Origin: Pseudeuparius sepicola
Taxonomy: Eukaryota > Arthropoda > Insecta > Coleoptera > Anthribidae
Reading direction: 5' to 3'
DNA length: 64,000 bases
Assembly (NCBI GenBank): GCA_963920635.1
Contig: OY987308.1
Span: 5,212,225 to 5,276,224, forward strand
Shown here: positions 23,101 to 34,669 of the stretch, one piece after another
Numbering within the stretch: position 1 is the first letter of the stretch
How the letters are laid out: each line of letters opens with the position of its first letter
Position numbers and translations under genes: made by a program
The notes under the pieces: generated by a model
The model's database searches: none
What the model was told of the DNA's origin: nothing
The model's input: the letters and a program-made list of their open reading frames with translations, nothing else

Positions 23101-23611
23101 AGAAAATAACAAAACACAAACCAAGCGAATACTACTACGATACCTCTGCGGAGGCTTGTATCAGAAGCGTGCTAGGTGATGTAGGATGGTGGAGGGGGGA
23201 GTGTTTGTTTCTTTTCCAGCGTTGCCGGATTCAAAAAACGTCTAGGAATATGAGAAAAACAAATAATGCTCAATGGAAGTTGTATCTATATAAAAAATTG
23301 TAGGTCGGGCAATAACAGGGCTAAAAATCCAAAATGGCTGCCTTAAAAGTTTAATGAGATGACACTTCACTATTTAGACATTGGCATTCTACTCCCAGAC
23401 ATTGTAAAAAAAATTGCACCCCAATTATAACCCAATTTTTATAGAAGTTCCTACTTTTTTTACAAATTGGGCGCCATTTTCGGTTTACATGTCCTGAAAT
23501 CGAAGTGCTGCGGGTAAATTTAATACAATGAATGTGTACAAATCACATGCAGATTTTCTTGCTTTCTGCATTAACCGTCAGATTTTGCCCATTTTTTCGA
23601 TGTGCCGCTTA
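20185..23611 (-). mobile_element. Inverted-repeat element carrying an unnamed ORF family
   Basis: The left end (TAAGCGGTACGC at 20185, then aatctgacgaataatgcagaaagcaag) is matched in inverse at the right end (gcattaaccgtcagattt ... cgatgtgccgctta, ending 23611). The similarity continues inward to 'cccgcagcact' at about 20273 and 23510. The pairing is imperfect, so the element is old. The decayed gene at 20745-22901 lies wholly inside these ends. The target duplication is not clear. Confidence 0.6.
20745..22901 (-). pseudogene. Decayed gene of an unnamed repeat-associated family
   Basis: Several frames on the minus strand together match a protein family I know only as multi-copy uncharacterised proteins in arthropod and cnidarian genomes. 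In order: D-E-E-I-A-C-E-R-L-A near 22288, and L-S-N-R-V-Q-E-I near 21600. Next comes the hallmark A-V-D-N-I-D-Q-N-P-S with S-F-H-G-T-G-I-S (about 21480-21410). A region with P-N-E-W-G-W-K-I-T-E-N-G-W-K-P-I-W lies near 20945, and a Cys-rich tail (C-G-C-S-S-D-C, C-L-C, C-x3-C-x2-C-x3-C) at 20870-20750. Intact relatives are, as I recall, much longer between the S-F-H-G-T motif and the tail, so a large internal deletion is likely here. Frameshifts near 22480, 21850 and 21640 and a TAG near 20887 make it non-functional. Its position between inverted ends suggests it encodes a transposase, which is inference. Confidence 0.7.
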
Positions 23612-23931
23612 GACTACAATTACATTACTTAGTCTCTAAACGTTTCTAACCAAACTAATATAAAACCGGAATAGGATGCGCGCCAATTTACTCTCCAAAA
23701 ACCTTTAAAAGATCATCATCTTGTTTAATTATATGTATTCTGTTCTTGAACTGTACGTAAATATTACTGGTATCACTCCATACACTCTTTAGAGACTTTT
23801 TTTGTACAGCTTTATCGAAAAGGATCAAAAGAAGGGAGGTGAGATCTTCTTGAATAACAACTCCGGTATACCCTTTAGTAATTTCTTATTTTTATAAATC
23901 TCGTCCCTAATTTCCAATGATCTGAGGTATA

Positions 23932-25309
23932 CAGGGTGTCCGGTAAGTACCTCCTAATCTCTCGGAAGCATACAGGGGAGGTCAAAATAACCTTAGTTTG
24001 TCAAAGGAAAAAAATTCCTACAGTGCCCCTTAACGGAGATACAGGGCCCCAAAAGAGTACTTAGCGATTTACTTTTTTGGCTCTAACTTTTGAACCGACT
24101 TGTATAATTTAATGAAATTTTAATAGTTTATGTTGGCCATAAAGACTCATAAAACCATACTACCGTAGATGTTTCACATCGTCAGGGAAGTCAGGAACGG
24201 ACTTGCCACCACACTCGTTGGGCCAAATTTTTGACAGGTGTCATTTTACAGAGCTGAAAACTGTTTTTTAAACACTTTGGTCATTGCTCTTTAAAAAAGG
24301 TACTCTTCATTTCTTTCGACCAAATGAGCCGTTTTCGAAAAAATTAAGTTTTTTAACACAATTAACGAGTGCTTGTCCATAAAGGTATGGAACCCTAAAA
24401 ATAACATAATACAGACTAGGCTGATATGCATTTAATTTATGGTGAAGCGCTGTCCAACTCTTCGAAGGCAAGAAGACTTTATGCTGAAAGATTTCCAGCT
24501 CGAAAACCTTTCAAAGGGTTGATCAGAGCTTAATTAATTTACAATGTTATTAAAACACAAAAATAATGAAAACGTTTAAATGTTATTTTGGAAAATGTTC
24601 AATATGAGCTCCACGTACTTCAATACATTTTCTTAGTCTTCGAATATTTTCCCGCTGCACTGCAAATAATATTCCGGCATTATTACGAACTTCGTTAGAA
24701 TGCTGTGTTATTCTCGCTAGTAGTTCTTCTCTAGTATTTACTGGTGTTGAATAAACTAGTTGTTTTAGATGTCCCCAAAAGTAAAAGTCTAAAGGATTTA
24801 GATTAGGCGACCTTGGTGGCCATAAAACAGGGCCACCTGATTTTTACCTAATTGTGTTTAGCATTAGTAACTTTTGAGTGTTATACAAAAACTTAATTTT
24901 TTCGAAAACGGCTCATTTGGTCGAAAGAAATGAAGAGTACCTTTTTTAAAGAGAAATGACCAAAGTATTTAAAAAAACAGTTTTCAGCTCTGTAAAATGA
25001 CACCTGTCAAAAATTTGGCCCAATGAGTGTGGTGGCAAGTCCGTTCCTGACTTCCCTGACGATGTGAAACATCTACGGTAGTATGGTTTTATGAGTCTTT
25101 ATGGCCAACATAAACTATTAAAATTTCATTCAATTATACAAGTCGGTTCAAAAGTTAGAGCCAAAAAAGTAAATCGCTAAGTACTCTTTTGGGGCCCTGT
25201 ATCTCCGTTAAGGGGCACTGTAGGAATTTTTTTCCTTTGACAAACTAGGGTTATTTTGACCTCCCCTGTATGCTTCCGAGAGATTAGGAGGTACTTACTG
25301 GACACCCTG
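23932..25309 (-). mobile_element. Mariner/IS630-like element with ~430-bp inverted ends
   Basis: CAGGGTGTCCGGTAAGTACC at 23932 and its inverse ending 25309 are flanked by TA. The arms stay nearly identical for about 430 bp (23932-24365 against 24880-25309), unusually long for this class. The centre carries the C-terminal part of a transposase. The element is inserted in the ORF1 remnant, so it is younger than that sequence. Confidence 0.93.
24583..24840 (-). pseudogene. Mariner/IS630-like transposase, C-terminal fragment
   Basis: The fragment reads G-P-V-L-W-P-P-R-S-P-N-L-N-P-L-D-F-Y-F-W-G. This is the conserved 'P-R-S-P-x-L-N-P-x-D' block that holds the last catalytic Asp in mariner-type enzymes. 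The tail is N-I-R-R-L-R-K-C-I-E-V-R-G-A-H-I-E-H-F, then a stop at 24583. The first ~250 residues, including the earlier acidic residues, are absent: they have been replaced by arm sequence. The element is therefore a deletion derivative that would depend on a related enzyme. Confidence 0.9.
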
Positions 25310-25847
25310 TATATACCACGGGTTCTATTTTCAGTGTTTGCACAATTCAATGGTCGATACCACCTTCTGGTACTTGGATGTTCATCTTCTCTTTGTTTCT
25401 TGTTCCAGATGATCCAATTTTGGCAGTGCCTTGTCCAGCAGTTGATCGATCTTGGTTCCAAAGTCTTCCTCAACTTTATTAACTTTGGTGTCTAAGTTTA
25501 AAATACCTTGTTCTATATCTAGCAGTTTTTTTATTAATCGACTTTGTGACGGCATCGGCCACCTTATCAGTGAAAATTTTTATGAAGGCTGGATCTTTTT
25601 ACTCTTTGTTAATTGCAGTACTTGCCGCGGTTTTTATTTCTTCTGTGATCTCTCTCGTTAGTACCATCTTCAGTGCTCACGAGTACACCAACATAATTAG
25701 CCATGACTTTTTCAAAAATCCACAATGCGCATTAAATTGGGCGCCAATTCTTTCTGTTAAAAATGTAATTTTGTATTTATAGGTATATAGACAGAATATA
25801 ATAGATACCGTAAAGCGGGGTGACTTCGGACAGTACGGCTAACTTCG

Positions 25848-26525
25848 GATTTGATTCCTTTGTGTTTGAATTGCCTTTTTATTTTGAATTTTGAAATTAT
25901 GTTGAAAACTTTTAGAGAAATTGAATTTATTGTGCATTTTAATTAATTAGAAATAATTTCATAACTTTTATGAACTATGAATGGTTATTGGGAATTTATT
26001 TTGAACCATATTATTCTACTGTAGATGTCAGAGTTTTTATTTTTATTCAAACTAAAATAATTTTGTAACTTTTGTTGGAAATTTGAAGAGGAATTGGGAA
26101 ACTATTTAGAGTAAAATTATTCTCAATTACATATTAATTGAACTATTTTATGGCAGAAATTTCGAGTAATTTTGAATTACATTCTTATACCAAGTTGTAT
26201 TGGGTATTTAAGCAAAGTTATACAAAGTAATCAATTAATTTAATGCTATTTGTGAATCTTTTGCAATTTTTTTACTTTTAATCTGAAAGTTTGCCCTTTT
26301 ATGCCATAGTTTATGTATTGTGCCATTTTGACATAGGTATTGTTTTGTGCCCTATTTTAAATTCCACTGTTTAACACTGTACATTTGAAACATTTGGATT
26401 GTGTTACATGAAAAGTATTCATATTTCGGATATCTTGAGTGTAGCGTTGTGAGAAATCATAGATTTTTAAAATCATTTATTATTTAATTATTGTACAGGT
26501 TTTTGGACTTCCTCTTAAACTACAC
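25848..26525 (+). repeat. Dispersed repeat, copy B
   Basis: Direct repeat of 18845-19540, ending just before the decayed fingers of zinc-finger locus 2. Divergence includes many small indels, so the duplication is not recent. Confidence 0.75.
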
Positions 26526-26579
26526 ACTGTTAATCAGAGATATTACTAAAACAATACAGATTCATCAGTTATTTTTTCC

Positions 26580-27673
26580 ATGTTTCCACTTTAAGGTAAA
26601 TGAGCACTTTGTATAGTTAAATTTGGGAGCAATTGACTTATCAGCATGGACTGTTCTTAAATGACGACTTAAATAACCTTTTTGTCTTGTGGTAAATGAT
26701 CACTTTGTACAGTTATACTTGGAAGCAAGCAACTCGTCAGCATGGACAGCTTTTAAATGTAGATTTACATTACATTTCCACTTTGAGGCAAATGAGCACT
26801 TTGTACAGTTATATTTGGGAGCATTTGACTTATCAGCATGGACTGTTCTTAAATTAAAACTTAAATAATCTTTTCGTCTTGTGGTCAATGAGCATTCTGT
26901 ACAGATATATTTGGGAGCATTTGACTTATCAGCATGGACTACTCTTAAAAGGAGAATTAAACAATCTTTTCGTCTTGTGGTAAATGAGCATTTTGTACAA
27001 TTATATTTGGAAGCAACTCATCATCATGGACAGCTTTTAAATGTAGATTTACACTATATTTCCACTTTGAGGCAAATGAGCACTTTGTACAGTTATATTT
27101 GGGAGCATTTGACTTATCAGCATGGACTGTTCTTAAATGATATTTTCGTATTGTGGCAAATGAGCATTTTGTAGTTATATTTGGGAGTAAGCGACTTACC
27201 AGCATGGACTGCTTCTAAATGTTGATTTACACTAATTTCCACTTTGAAGCAAATGAGCACTTTGTACGGTTATATTTGGGAGCATTTCACTTATATCAGC
27301 ATGGACTGTTCTTAAATGACGACTTAAATAACCTTTTTGTCTTGTGGTAAATGAGCACTTTGTACAGTTATACTTGGAAGCAAGCAACTCATCAGCATGG
27401 ACAGCTTTTCAATGTAGATTTACACTACATTTCCACTTTGAGGCAAATGAGCACTTTGTACAGTTATATTTGGGAGCATTTGATTTATCATCATGGACTA
27501 TTCTTAAATGACGACTAAATAACCTTTTTGTCTTGTGGTAAATGAGCATTTTGTACAGTTATATTTGGGAGCAAGTGATTTATCAGCATGGACTGCTTCT
27601 AAATGGTGACTTACACTACATTTCCACCTTAAGGTAAATGAGCACTTTGTACAGTTATACTTGGGAACATGCA
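26580..27673 (-). pseudogene. Zinc-finger locus 2, 3' part of the array
   Basis: About ten C2H2 finger units of the type Y-N-C-T-K-C-S-F-A-S-K-W-K-x-N-V-N-L-H-L-K-A-V-H are recognisable on the minus strand, joined by A-D-E/K-x-L/N-A-x-K. The longest continuous frames hold only two or three fingers (for example 26700-26888 and 26957-27205). Frameshifts and small deletions separate them, and alternate fingers resemble each other, so the array grew by duplicating two-finger units. The sequence joins to the 28020-28890 part across a MITE. Confidence 0.88.
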
Positions 27674-27677
27674 TTAA

Positions 27678-28015
27678 GAGGGAGTTGCCGACAGCGAAAG
27701 TGACATTAGATTTCGTATTTTTTTAAGTTGTAAAGCATAAAATCTAATAACATTTTTCCTGGCAAAAATTTAGTACAAACATCTCTGTCTTCATTTTAAT
27801 CATAAGATCTTAAAAGCATATGCACTGGAATTATTATTTTCCCCAAGGTTTTCATAACCTATAAAACAAAACTCTACTTGTAAGATCTTATGATTAAAAT
27901 AAAGACAGAGATGTTTGTAATAACTTTTTGCCAGGTAAAATGTTATTAGATTTTATGTTATACAACTTAAAAAAATACGGAATCTAACGTCACTTTCGCT
28001 GTCGGCAACCCCCTC
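27678..28015. mobile_element. TTAA-flanked MITE, 338 bp
   Basis: The element starts GAGGGAGTTGCCGACAGCG at 27678 and ends with the inverse, GGCAACCCCCTC, at 28015. Both sides are flanked by TTAA (27674-27677, 28016-28019). Arms pair for about 140 bp, through 'aagatcttatgatta..aagacagagatg'. A half copy lies at 47340-47527. It interrupts the coding sequence of zinc-finger locus 2. Confidence 0.93.
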
Positions 28016-28019
28016 TTAA

Positions 28020-28890
28020 GCTCTGTTCTGAACATGACATTGTGCTAGTTTGTCTGTAGTCATGGCTACTTTGGAGATGTTGCACCTCATGGCCTTTCAA
28101 CTTGACCTTTCTCGATGTACTAAAGGAGTACTTTGAGCAAGTATACTGCTTAGTAGACGACTTATCAGCAATGGTTCCATTGATACAAAATCTTAGACTC
28201 GGCTTTGAACTAGTACTCATTGTACAATTTCGTTCTGCATCATCGCTCTCTCGAACAAGTTGCTTCTCATTTTCCTTTTCAAAGGTGTAATTCTGAGTAG
28301 TCAAGTTACCGCCTAACTTATCCTGATCAGTGTGACGAACTGTTGCATGATGGCCAGATAAAATTTTGCCACCAATGTGGATTGACTCACAATGATTTTG
28401 CAAACTGGGTTTTGAGATGGTACTAAACGAGCACATTGGGCAGAAATACTTGTCCTGCTTCTGAAATGAGCATTTACTACCGTGCCCAGTTTCTTCACAA
28501 TGGTTCGAAATGTTCTGCTACACGGCAGAATTAAACGATCAATTTGTGCAGTTAAATATGCGAGTGGGCTTCATTGATGGTGTATCATCATGGAGGTTAC
28601 ACTTGGGTTTCTCCAATGGGTTCAAAACATTGCTTTTATCATCAACAAGAACCTGTAGTTCACACTGGTGCCTGTGGTCTGCCAAACCGAGTTCATTGAC
28701 TGTGCTAGCCGAGTCCTCAGAATATTTGTACTCAATCTCAAAGTCCTCATGGCACTTCCATTCAACCTCATGTTGGGAGTCGTTACAGGCAGCCTGCTTG
28801 AAGTCGCCTTCTGCATCAGGCCAGTGGTTGAGTATAAGCCAGCTGTCGTCTTCCTGCTGTTGAACTGAGCAACAGGAATCACAATCTGAG
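28020..28890 (-). pseudogene. Zinc-finger locus 2, 5' part of the exon
   Basis: The exon begins at 28890 after a good acceptor (rc cttttcttttttag), in phase 2. It opens S-D-C-D-S-C-C-S, homologous to the start of loci 1 and 3 (S-D-C-D). An acidic leader follows, then F-N-C-T-N and a TGA where the second finger Cys (TGC) should be. A TAG follows nine codons later. Beyond these stops the frame is open again with C-P-M-C-S-F-S-T-I-S-K-P-S-L-Q-N-H and a last finger in which Y replaces the second Cys (C-S-K-Y-S-F). The frame then runs into the MITE. The in-frame stops and the lost zinc ligand show that the locus is dead. Confidence 0.88.
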
Positions 28891-28894
28891 CTAA

Positions 28895-29551
28895 AAAAGA
28901 AAAGCCAATTAGACATTATAAAAAATATGAGGTGGATTCCATATATTTTTCTTAGACCTACACAAAAACTACCACGGGCAGGAAGAAAGTTAGAAAACTA
29001 AGGGATTAAAACAAATGCGATTTACTCAGAATGATGATTTAGGTATTTATTTTTATTACAAAAACCAAATACCAAAAATACTACTGAAAATCATACAAAC
29101 CCAATAAACTTAAATCTAGGATTTTAAGTAAAATTTGCCGATATTTTCACCTTTTCAGCCCAAGAATAACTATAGTTGCAACAGGGCAGTTCAACAATAA
29201 GAGCAGATTTCATAACAAAAAGCAAATTAAAGTTTTCTCACCTATGTTTTAAATATCTTTATTAGAAAATAAGTTACAAACTTTTCTGTCGTATAACAGA
29301 GCTTATCCATTTCGTCTCAAAAATAAAATAACTCATTTCTGTCCTAAAAGGCAATGATTTATATTTAAGTATGTTAAAAATAAATTAAAAAAATTAACTA
29401 GGTAAATAAAAATTATAATATTTAAAAATAATGTCTCTTAGGTACCTATATAATAAGGACTTCGTGAATTAGCAGTGTAGAGAAATTGGTTCTATAGCAT
29501 GTTGTTCTATAGTTTTACACTTGCCCCTTGCCTTATATTTCAAGGGGTAAG
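28895..29551. other. Intron side of locus 2 and AT-rich spacer
   Basis: No upstream exon for locus 2 is visible on the minus strand. Nothing else supportable. Confidence 0.4.
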
Positions 29552-31219
29552 GGTAATTATTGAATATAGTGTATGCACCGCCCGATTTTCTTGAAATTTT
29601 GGCTACCCCCCTATTTTCGAGGTCCCTGAACACGAATCTGACCTCACCTTCTTGAGGCCGGACGTAGTTTCCGAGAAAATGAATTTTCAAATTTCCTTTT
29701 GACACCCCACTTTTCGCGGCGCTATTTGTGGCTCTTATCGGGATGAATTTTTACTGTGCGCAGCTCAAACTGATCACCACACTATTTTGCACCTTCTGCA
29801 ACATCGAAACTTCGCGAAAACCCGCGGGAAAACAGAAATTTTCCAAGATTTATACAATGTTTTTCACGCGGTTGCTCTGTCCGGTATTTTGCTTGACGCT
29901 TGACGTTTGAGTGGGACTAGTGGGAGGGGCGTTGACTTAAAGTGCCATCGATATTAAGAGCAGAAAACTGGAGCGCTTGCTCTCATAATCCACAGGAGTG
30001 AATAAAAATGTTAAAAATTAAACATTAAATTTATTAGGGCCCAGCTTTGCCAATAACAATATTTAAATTGGTGTTGATAGAAGTCCACAATCTAGCATAA
30101 TATGGGTAAATGCTCTTAAATCTGTTTGCGAATCTCTATCCACTTCCAAAGAGAAAATGTTATTGTTCGGCAAAGACCACGAGAAGGTGTGGGCCCAACC
30201 TTTTGGCTACCCCCCTATTTTCGAGGTCCCTGAACACGAATCTAACCTCAGTGTTTTGAGGTCGGACATAGTTTCCGAGAAAATACATTTTCAAATTTCC
30301 TTTTGACACCCCACTTTTCACGGCGATATTTGTGGTTATAATACGGATAAATTTTTAGTGTACGCAGCTCAAACTGATCACCACCCTATTTTGCACCTTC
30401 TGCAGCATCGAAAGTTCGCGCAAAGCCGATCGGCGCGCGCCGATCGTCGGGCGAAAACAGCGGCCGGGCCGGGCGTAAACACGGCATAAATCTTTCAAAA
30501 TTTCGGTTTTTCCGCGGCTTTGCGCGAACTTTCGATGCTGCAGAAGGTGCAAAATAAGGTGGTGATCAGTTTGAGCTAAATTCATCTCGATTATAACCAA
30601 ATGTCGCCGCGAAAAGTGGGGTGTCAAAAGGAAATTTGAAAATTCATTTTCTCGGAAACTACGTCCGGACTCAAGAAGCTGAGGTCAGATTCGTGTTCAG
30701 GGACTTCGAAAATAGGGGGGTAGCCGAAATTTCAAGAAAATCGGGTGGTGCATACACTATATTCCATAATTTATCTTTTTTACTTTTTCATAACTTCTCT
30801 AGTTCTAACCTCGCAACATCGTTGGCTCCGTATAGCAGCGCCAGCTGTCGCTCTCCGTCTCTGCCGCGCAATCGCAGCCGAATGTCGAGGGAAAATGAGT
30901 ATGTCCCAAAACATTGTATAAATCTTGGAAAATTTCTGTTTTCCCGCGGGTTTTCGCGAAGTTTCGATGTTGCAGAAGGTGCAAAATAGTGTGGTGATTA
31001 GTTTGAGCTGCGCACAGTAAAAATTCATCCCGATAAGAGCCACAAATAGCGCCGCGAAAAGTGGGGTGTCAAAAGGAAATTTGAAAATTCATTTTCTCCG
31101 AAACTACGTCCGGCCTCAAGAAGCTGAGGTCAGATTCGTGTTCAGGGACCTCGAAAATAGGGGGGTAGCCAAAATTTCAAAAAAATCGGGCGGTGCATAC
31201 ACTATATTCAATAATTACC
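29552..31219 (+). mobile_element. 1668-bp foldback element, copy 1
   Basis: The ends GGTAATTATTGAATATAGTG and its inverse are followed by long arms (tgcaccgcccgatttt, ttggctacccccctattttcg, acacgaatctgacctca...). The interior contains the same arm phrases again in nested inverse order (about 30200-30600 and 30610-30770). It also has a GC-rich palindrome at about 30425-30470 and a unique piece near 29870-30200. The second copy at 51592-53259 has exactly the same length and opposite orientation. Frames inside are arm shadows. No target duplication was found. Confidence 0.9.
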
Positions 31220-32626
31220 CGATATTATTTCCGGGAGCCAACTTTTAATATAGGTATTGATATTTTGTTATGCCAATTTATCCATAGAGGGTCTTGATAA
31301 CTTTTATAACTATGTAGATATTTCCATGCTAAAAAATAAAAACAATTTCACCATTGTATTGTATTATTATAATATATTATATATGGTATTAATAAACTTG
31401 CCTGAACCAACTTAATTTTTTTTGTAGAATTGAGTATAATATTAGTGAGCTATTTCAGGAATTTTTTCGAGTTTTTATTATTCTGTTAAATGCAAACACA
31501 AAATAGAATGCAAATATAAGTAATAAATATTTTTTTATCAGCACAAGTTAAGAACAATTTTTTTTTAAATAATAGTTGTTTATTATTGCACAGATTAAAT
31601 AAAATATAATATATGAAATATTATTGTTTAGTTTGAAAATAGTTTTGAGTCACAAAATATATAGGTTAGGTTTTAGTTAGAGCAGAGCTCAGAAAAATAT
31701 GAGTAGAGGTAGAGGTGGAATCGATCGATAGTAACGATGGTTTTGACTATCGAAAGTATCAATAGTTGTTCTAAACTACAATGGCCTGCCATTTTATAAT
31801 ATATCTGCTAATTCAATGACCTTGACGCCTTATTGGGGGAATAGAAATCAGAGATGTATTCAGGAAAATTAATTCAGAAATAAATAAAAGTATCGGGGCA
31901 TTTTGTATAATTTATATAACGTGGTAGTAAGATACAGTTCAATAAGTAAAATTTGTCAAGCAGTAGGTTATTTTGTTAAATTAGGAGAATTAGTTGGATA
32001 AGAATAAATAAAATATTTGTTGAAGCAACGAAAAAAGCAGGCATGTGAAATGCATAAGGAATTATTTCGGATTAAATTTCATTGTTGAGGTTGTAATTAA
32101 TAACACCAAATATTGCTCACTCTGCCTCTTTGAAATTTTGTTAAGTTTGTAGATATAGGTAGTCTCAAAAATATTTCTAACAACTTTTTTACAGATGTTT
32201 TATACAATCCATTAAATTTGTGTATACCTATACTTAACCAGACAACTTGAATTTTTTATTTGAAAAAATTCAGTAAAACATATCCAAATCACTATCCACT
32301 ATCTAAGGGATGAAAGGAGATATTGATAAACGTTTGGGATTATTTAATTGGTTTATATAATATTATAACACCGGTTCTCAAACGACTTATATAACATTTT
32401 TTTCTTCCTATTGAGGGTTTTAGGGAACAGGTACAAGGTACAAATAAAAAATATTTCTACTGATGACGCCATAGATGGGACATATAGGTAATCAGTTTAT
32501 GTTTGTTTACATTCTTCGCCAGGACAACATAACAATATTAAGAACTTAGAACGGTAGATATTCTACACTGCACAAAAACGCACATTCTACGCTGGACCGA
32601 CACTATATTAATATATATATAATATA
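31220..32626. other. AT-rich spacer
   Basis: Directly after the foldback element, 31220-31239 reads CGATATTATTTCCGGGAGCC. The same 20 bp closes the MULE end at 57214-57233. The rest is AT-rich with no supportable gene. Confidence 0.5.
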
Positions 32627-33445
32627 CAGGATGATTTTTTTAGGTCTACCACCGCGATTTTCTCGCTTATTTTGCGCCCTACAAAAAAGCGTATGAAACA
32701 AAAATGTGGCAATTTGGACAGCTAAATGGTGCTGCAAAATAAATCGGCATCCATGGCCAACTTGTCGCGCAATATTAAAAAAACCTCAAATTGAGCAAAA
32801 CTATTAATAGCTGTGGAATGTTTATTTTAAGAGACCTAGGAAAACTTTTATATTTAAAATTGATGGCACTGAGAAGCTCTATCCATCCACGTAGTCAGAT
32901 AGTTTCAGCAAATTACACAGGGTCTTCGGCTCTCTTGAGGCCATGAAAATTTTTGTCGGTTTAAAGTTTTTTTAGTACACCGCGAAAAGTTGGGCATAGA
33001 GCCCCATTCCTTTTTAAATTCGCCTCACTGTCCAAAATTGCCATATTTTGTTTTCTTACGTATTTTCTGTGCGCCCTAAAATAAGCGAGAAAATCGCTTA
33101 ATAAGAAATAAACAAAAACATTTTCATAGCCTCAAGAGAGCCGAAGACCCTGTGTAATTTGCTGAAACTATCTGACTACGTGGATGGATAAAGATTCTCA
33201 GTGCCATCAATTTTCAATATAAAAGTTTTCCTCTGTCTCTTAAAATAAACATTCCACGGCTATTAATAGTTTTGCTCAATTTAAGGTTTTTTTAATATTG
33301 CGCGACAAGTTGGCCATTGATGCCGATTTATTTTGCAGCACCACTTAGCTGTCCAAAATTGCAACATTTTTGTTTCTTACGCTTTTTTTGTAGGGCGTAA
33401 AATAAGCCACAAAATAGCGGTGGTAGACCTAAAAAAATCATCCTG
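32627..33445. mobile_element. TA-flanked foldback element, ~820 bp
   Basis: CAGGATGATTTTTTTAGG at 32627 and its inverse ending 33445 are flanked by TA. The arms pair for about 320-350 bp, including 'acagggtcttcggctctcttgagg' (split across about 32920) and its inverse near 33130. No coding sequence. A relic is at 755-905. Confidence 0.92.
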
Positions 33446-34600
33446 TATACAGTGTGTCCCAATTTGATACTGGACACCTCAGAACTGTATGAAGGACAAG
33501 GAAAACAAATGGTCTCTATTTTTTTATTGGTAGTCCCAAGGGAGAGTATCTCATAGGCGGTGGTAATTAGTTCATGGCTTACTGTGATTTTTTAAAATAG
33601 CTGATTTTCAAGAAACCCTATTAAGGATTTTTTTACGACAAAATGTTATTAAGAAAACTTGTTCAGAATGAAAAACTGAGTAGAATTATTGCAAATTTTC
33701 AAAAGTCTAGGCCTACTTTGATTTTTAGCTTTTTCGCCTTTTCTTCCACTTTTTTTTCGAAATGTGTCCTTTCTGGACCTTTCGCGTCAAAATATTATTA
33801 AGGAAACTTGATCAATGTGAAAAAATAAAATTTTGAGGTGAAGTCTCCAGAAAGGACACTTTTTGTTCGATTAAAAATTAAGCCTGCCTAAAAATGGAAC
33901 TGAGCAAAAAATAAGCACTATAATGTAGATACAGTCGTCTAATAAATAAATGTCTAAAAACTTAATAATTATTTATGTTAAATTGAAATTTTTTGATTTT
34001 TTTTTATGTAATATATTATCAATATTTGCGTACCGATACAAGAAAAGTGCGTTCATTTAAAATACGCACAGTACATTTTACCGAATTTATTCCAACCTTT
34101 ACGTGCTCACTGTATGCGCTGCTATGGACTATTGTTACAAGTGGTACCATTTTTTTGGCACCTATTGTTAAATGAGAGTTCTTTTCAAAAATGCAAAAAA
34201 TCACAGTTCTGAGAAATATTTTTTATATACTATCTCTGGGAGCTCTCCTGTTCTTGCGCATGATCAGTTGTTATTTTATGGCACGTTTTTTGCAACCACA
34301 CATACGCGAAACGGTTCTGATAGTTATCTAAGTTCTATAATAGTTCTAAAATTCTAAAGAGTAGGTAAACATACCACTGTGCCAATTTTCTTCCAGTAGA
34401 AAGAATATGACCTGGGTATTAATAAATTCCCGTTTTTTGTTTTTGTTTCTATATTTTATTTGACAATTTATATTTAGTGTTATTAGTAATATAAATGGCT
34501 TTTATTCATTGGGGTACCCTGAGTACCCAATCATCATTATACATTTTTTATCATCATAATGTGTTTCTTTAGTTTTTTTTGTGAAGATCATCAAATCAAT
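33446..34600. other. Non-genic, starts with a mariner-like end
   Basis: CAGTGTGTCCCAATTTGATAC follows immediately after the TA of the previous element and looks like the end of another mariner-type element whose partner was not found. The rest has direct repeats of 'aatgtgtcctttctgga' type but no supportable gene. Confidence 0.35.
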
Positions 34601-34669
34601 TCCAAATGCCAGTTTTTGATCAATGTTTTTTTTTGCAGTTTCTATTGTTTATAATTAAAAAAGGCTACG

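Larger units (their letters stand above)
23688..25667 (-). pseudogene. Non-LTR retrotransposon ORF1-like remnant, split
   Basis: Minus-strand frames read as the ORF1 (nucleic-acid-binding, gag-like) protein of an insect non-LTR retrotransposon. The N-terminal part starts M-V-L-T-R-E-I-T-E-E-I at 25667. A coiled-coil-like segment follows: I-L-N-L-D-T-K-V-N-K-V-E-E-D-F-G, then L-D-H-L-E-Q-E-T-K-R. The C-terminal part lies beyond the inserted mariner-like element: L-R-S-L-E-I-R-D-E-I-Y-K-N-K-K-L-L-K-G, then G-V-V-I-Q-E-D-L-T and finally L-L-K-V-F-G-E before the stop at 23688. A stop near 25607, several frameshifts and the 1.4-kb insertion at TA 23930/25310 break it. No reverse transcriptase follows within reach. 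Confidence 0.7.

Noticed and set aside
30621..30989. Frames beginning M-S-K-G-N-L-K-I-H-F, seen in several places
   Set aside because: They are translations of foldback arms and are repeated wherever the arm occurs; no known domain.
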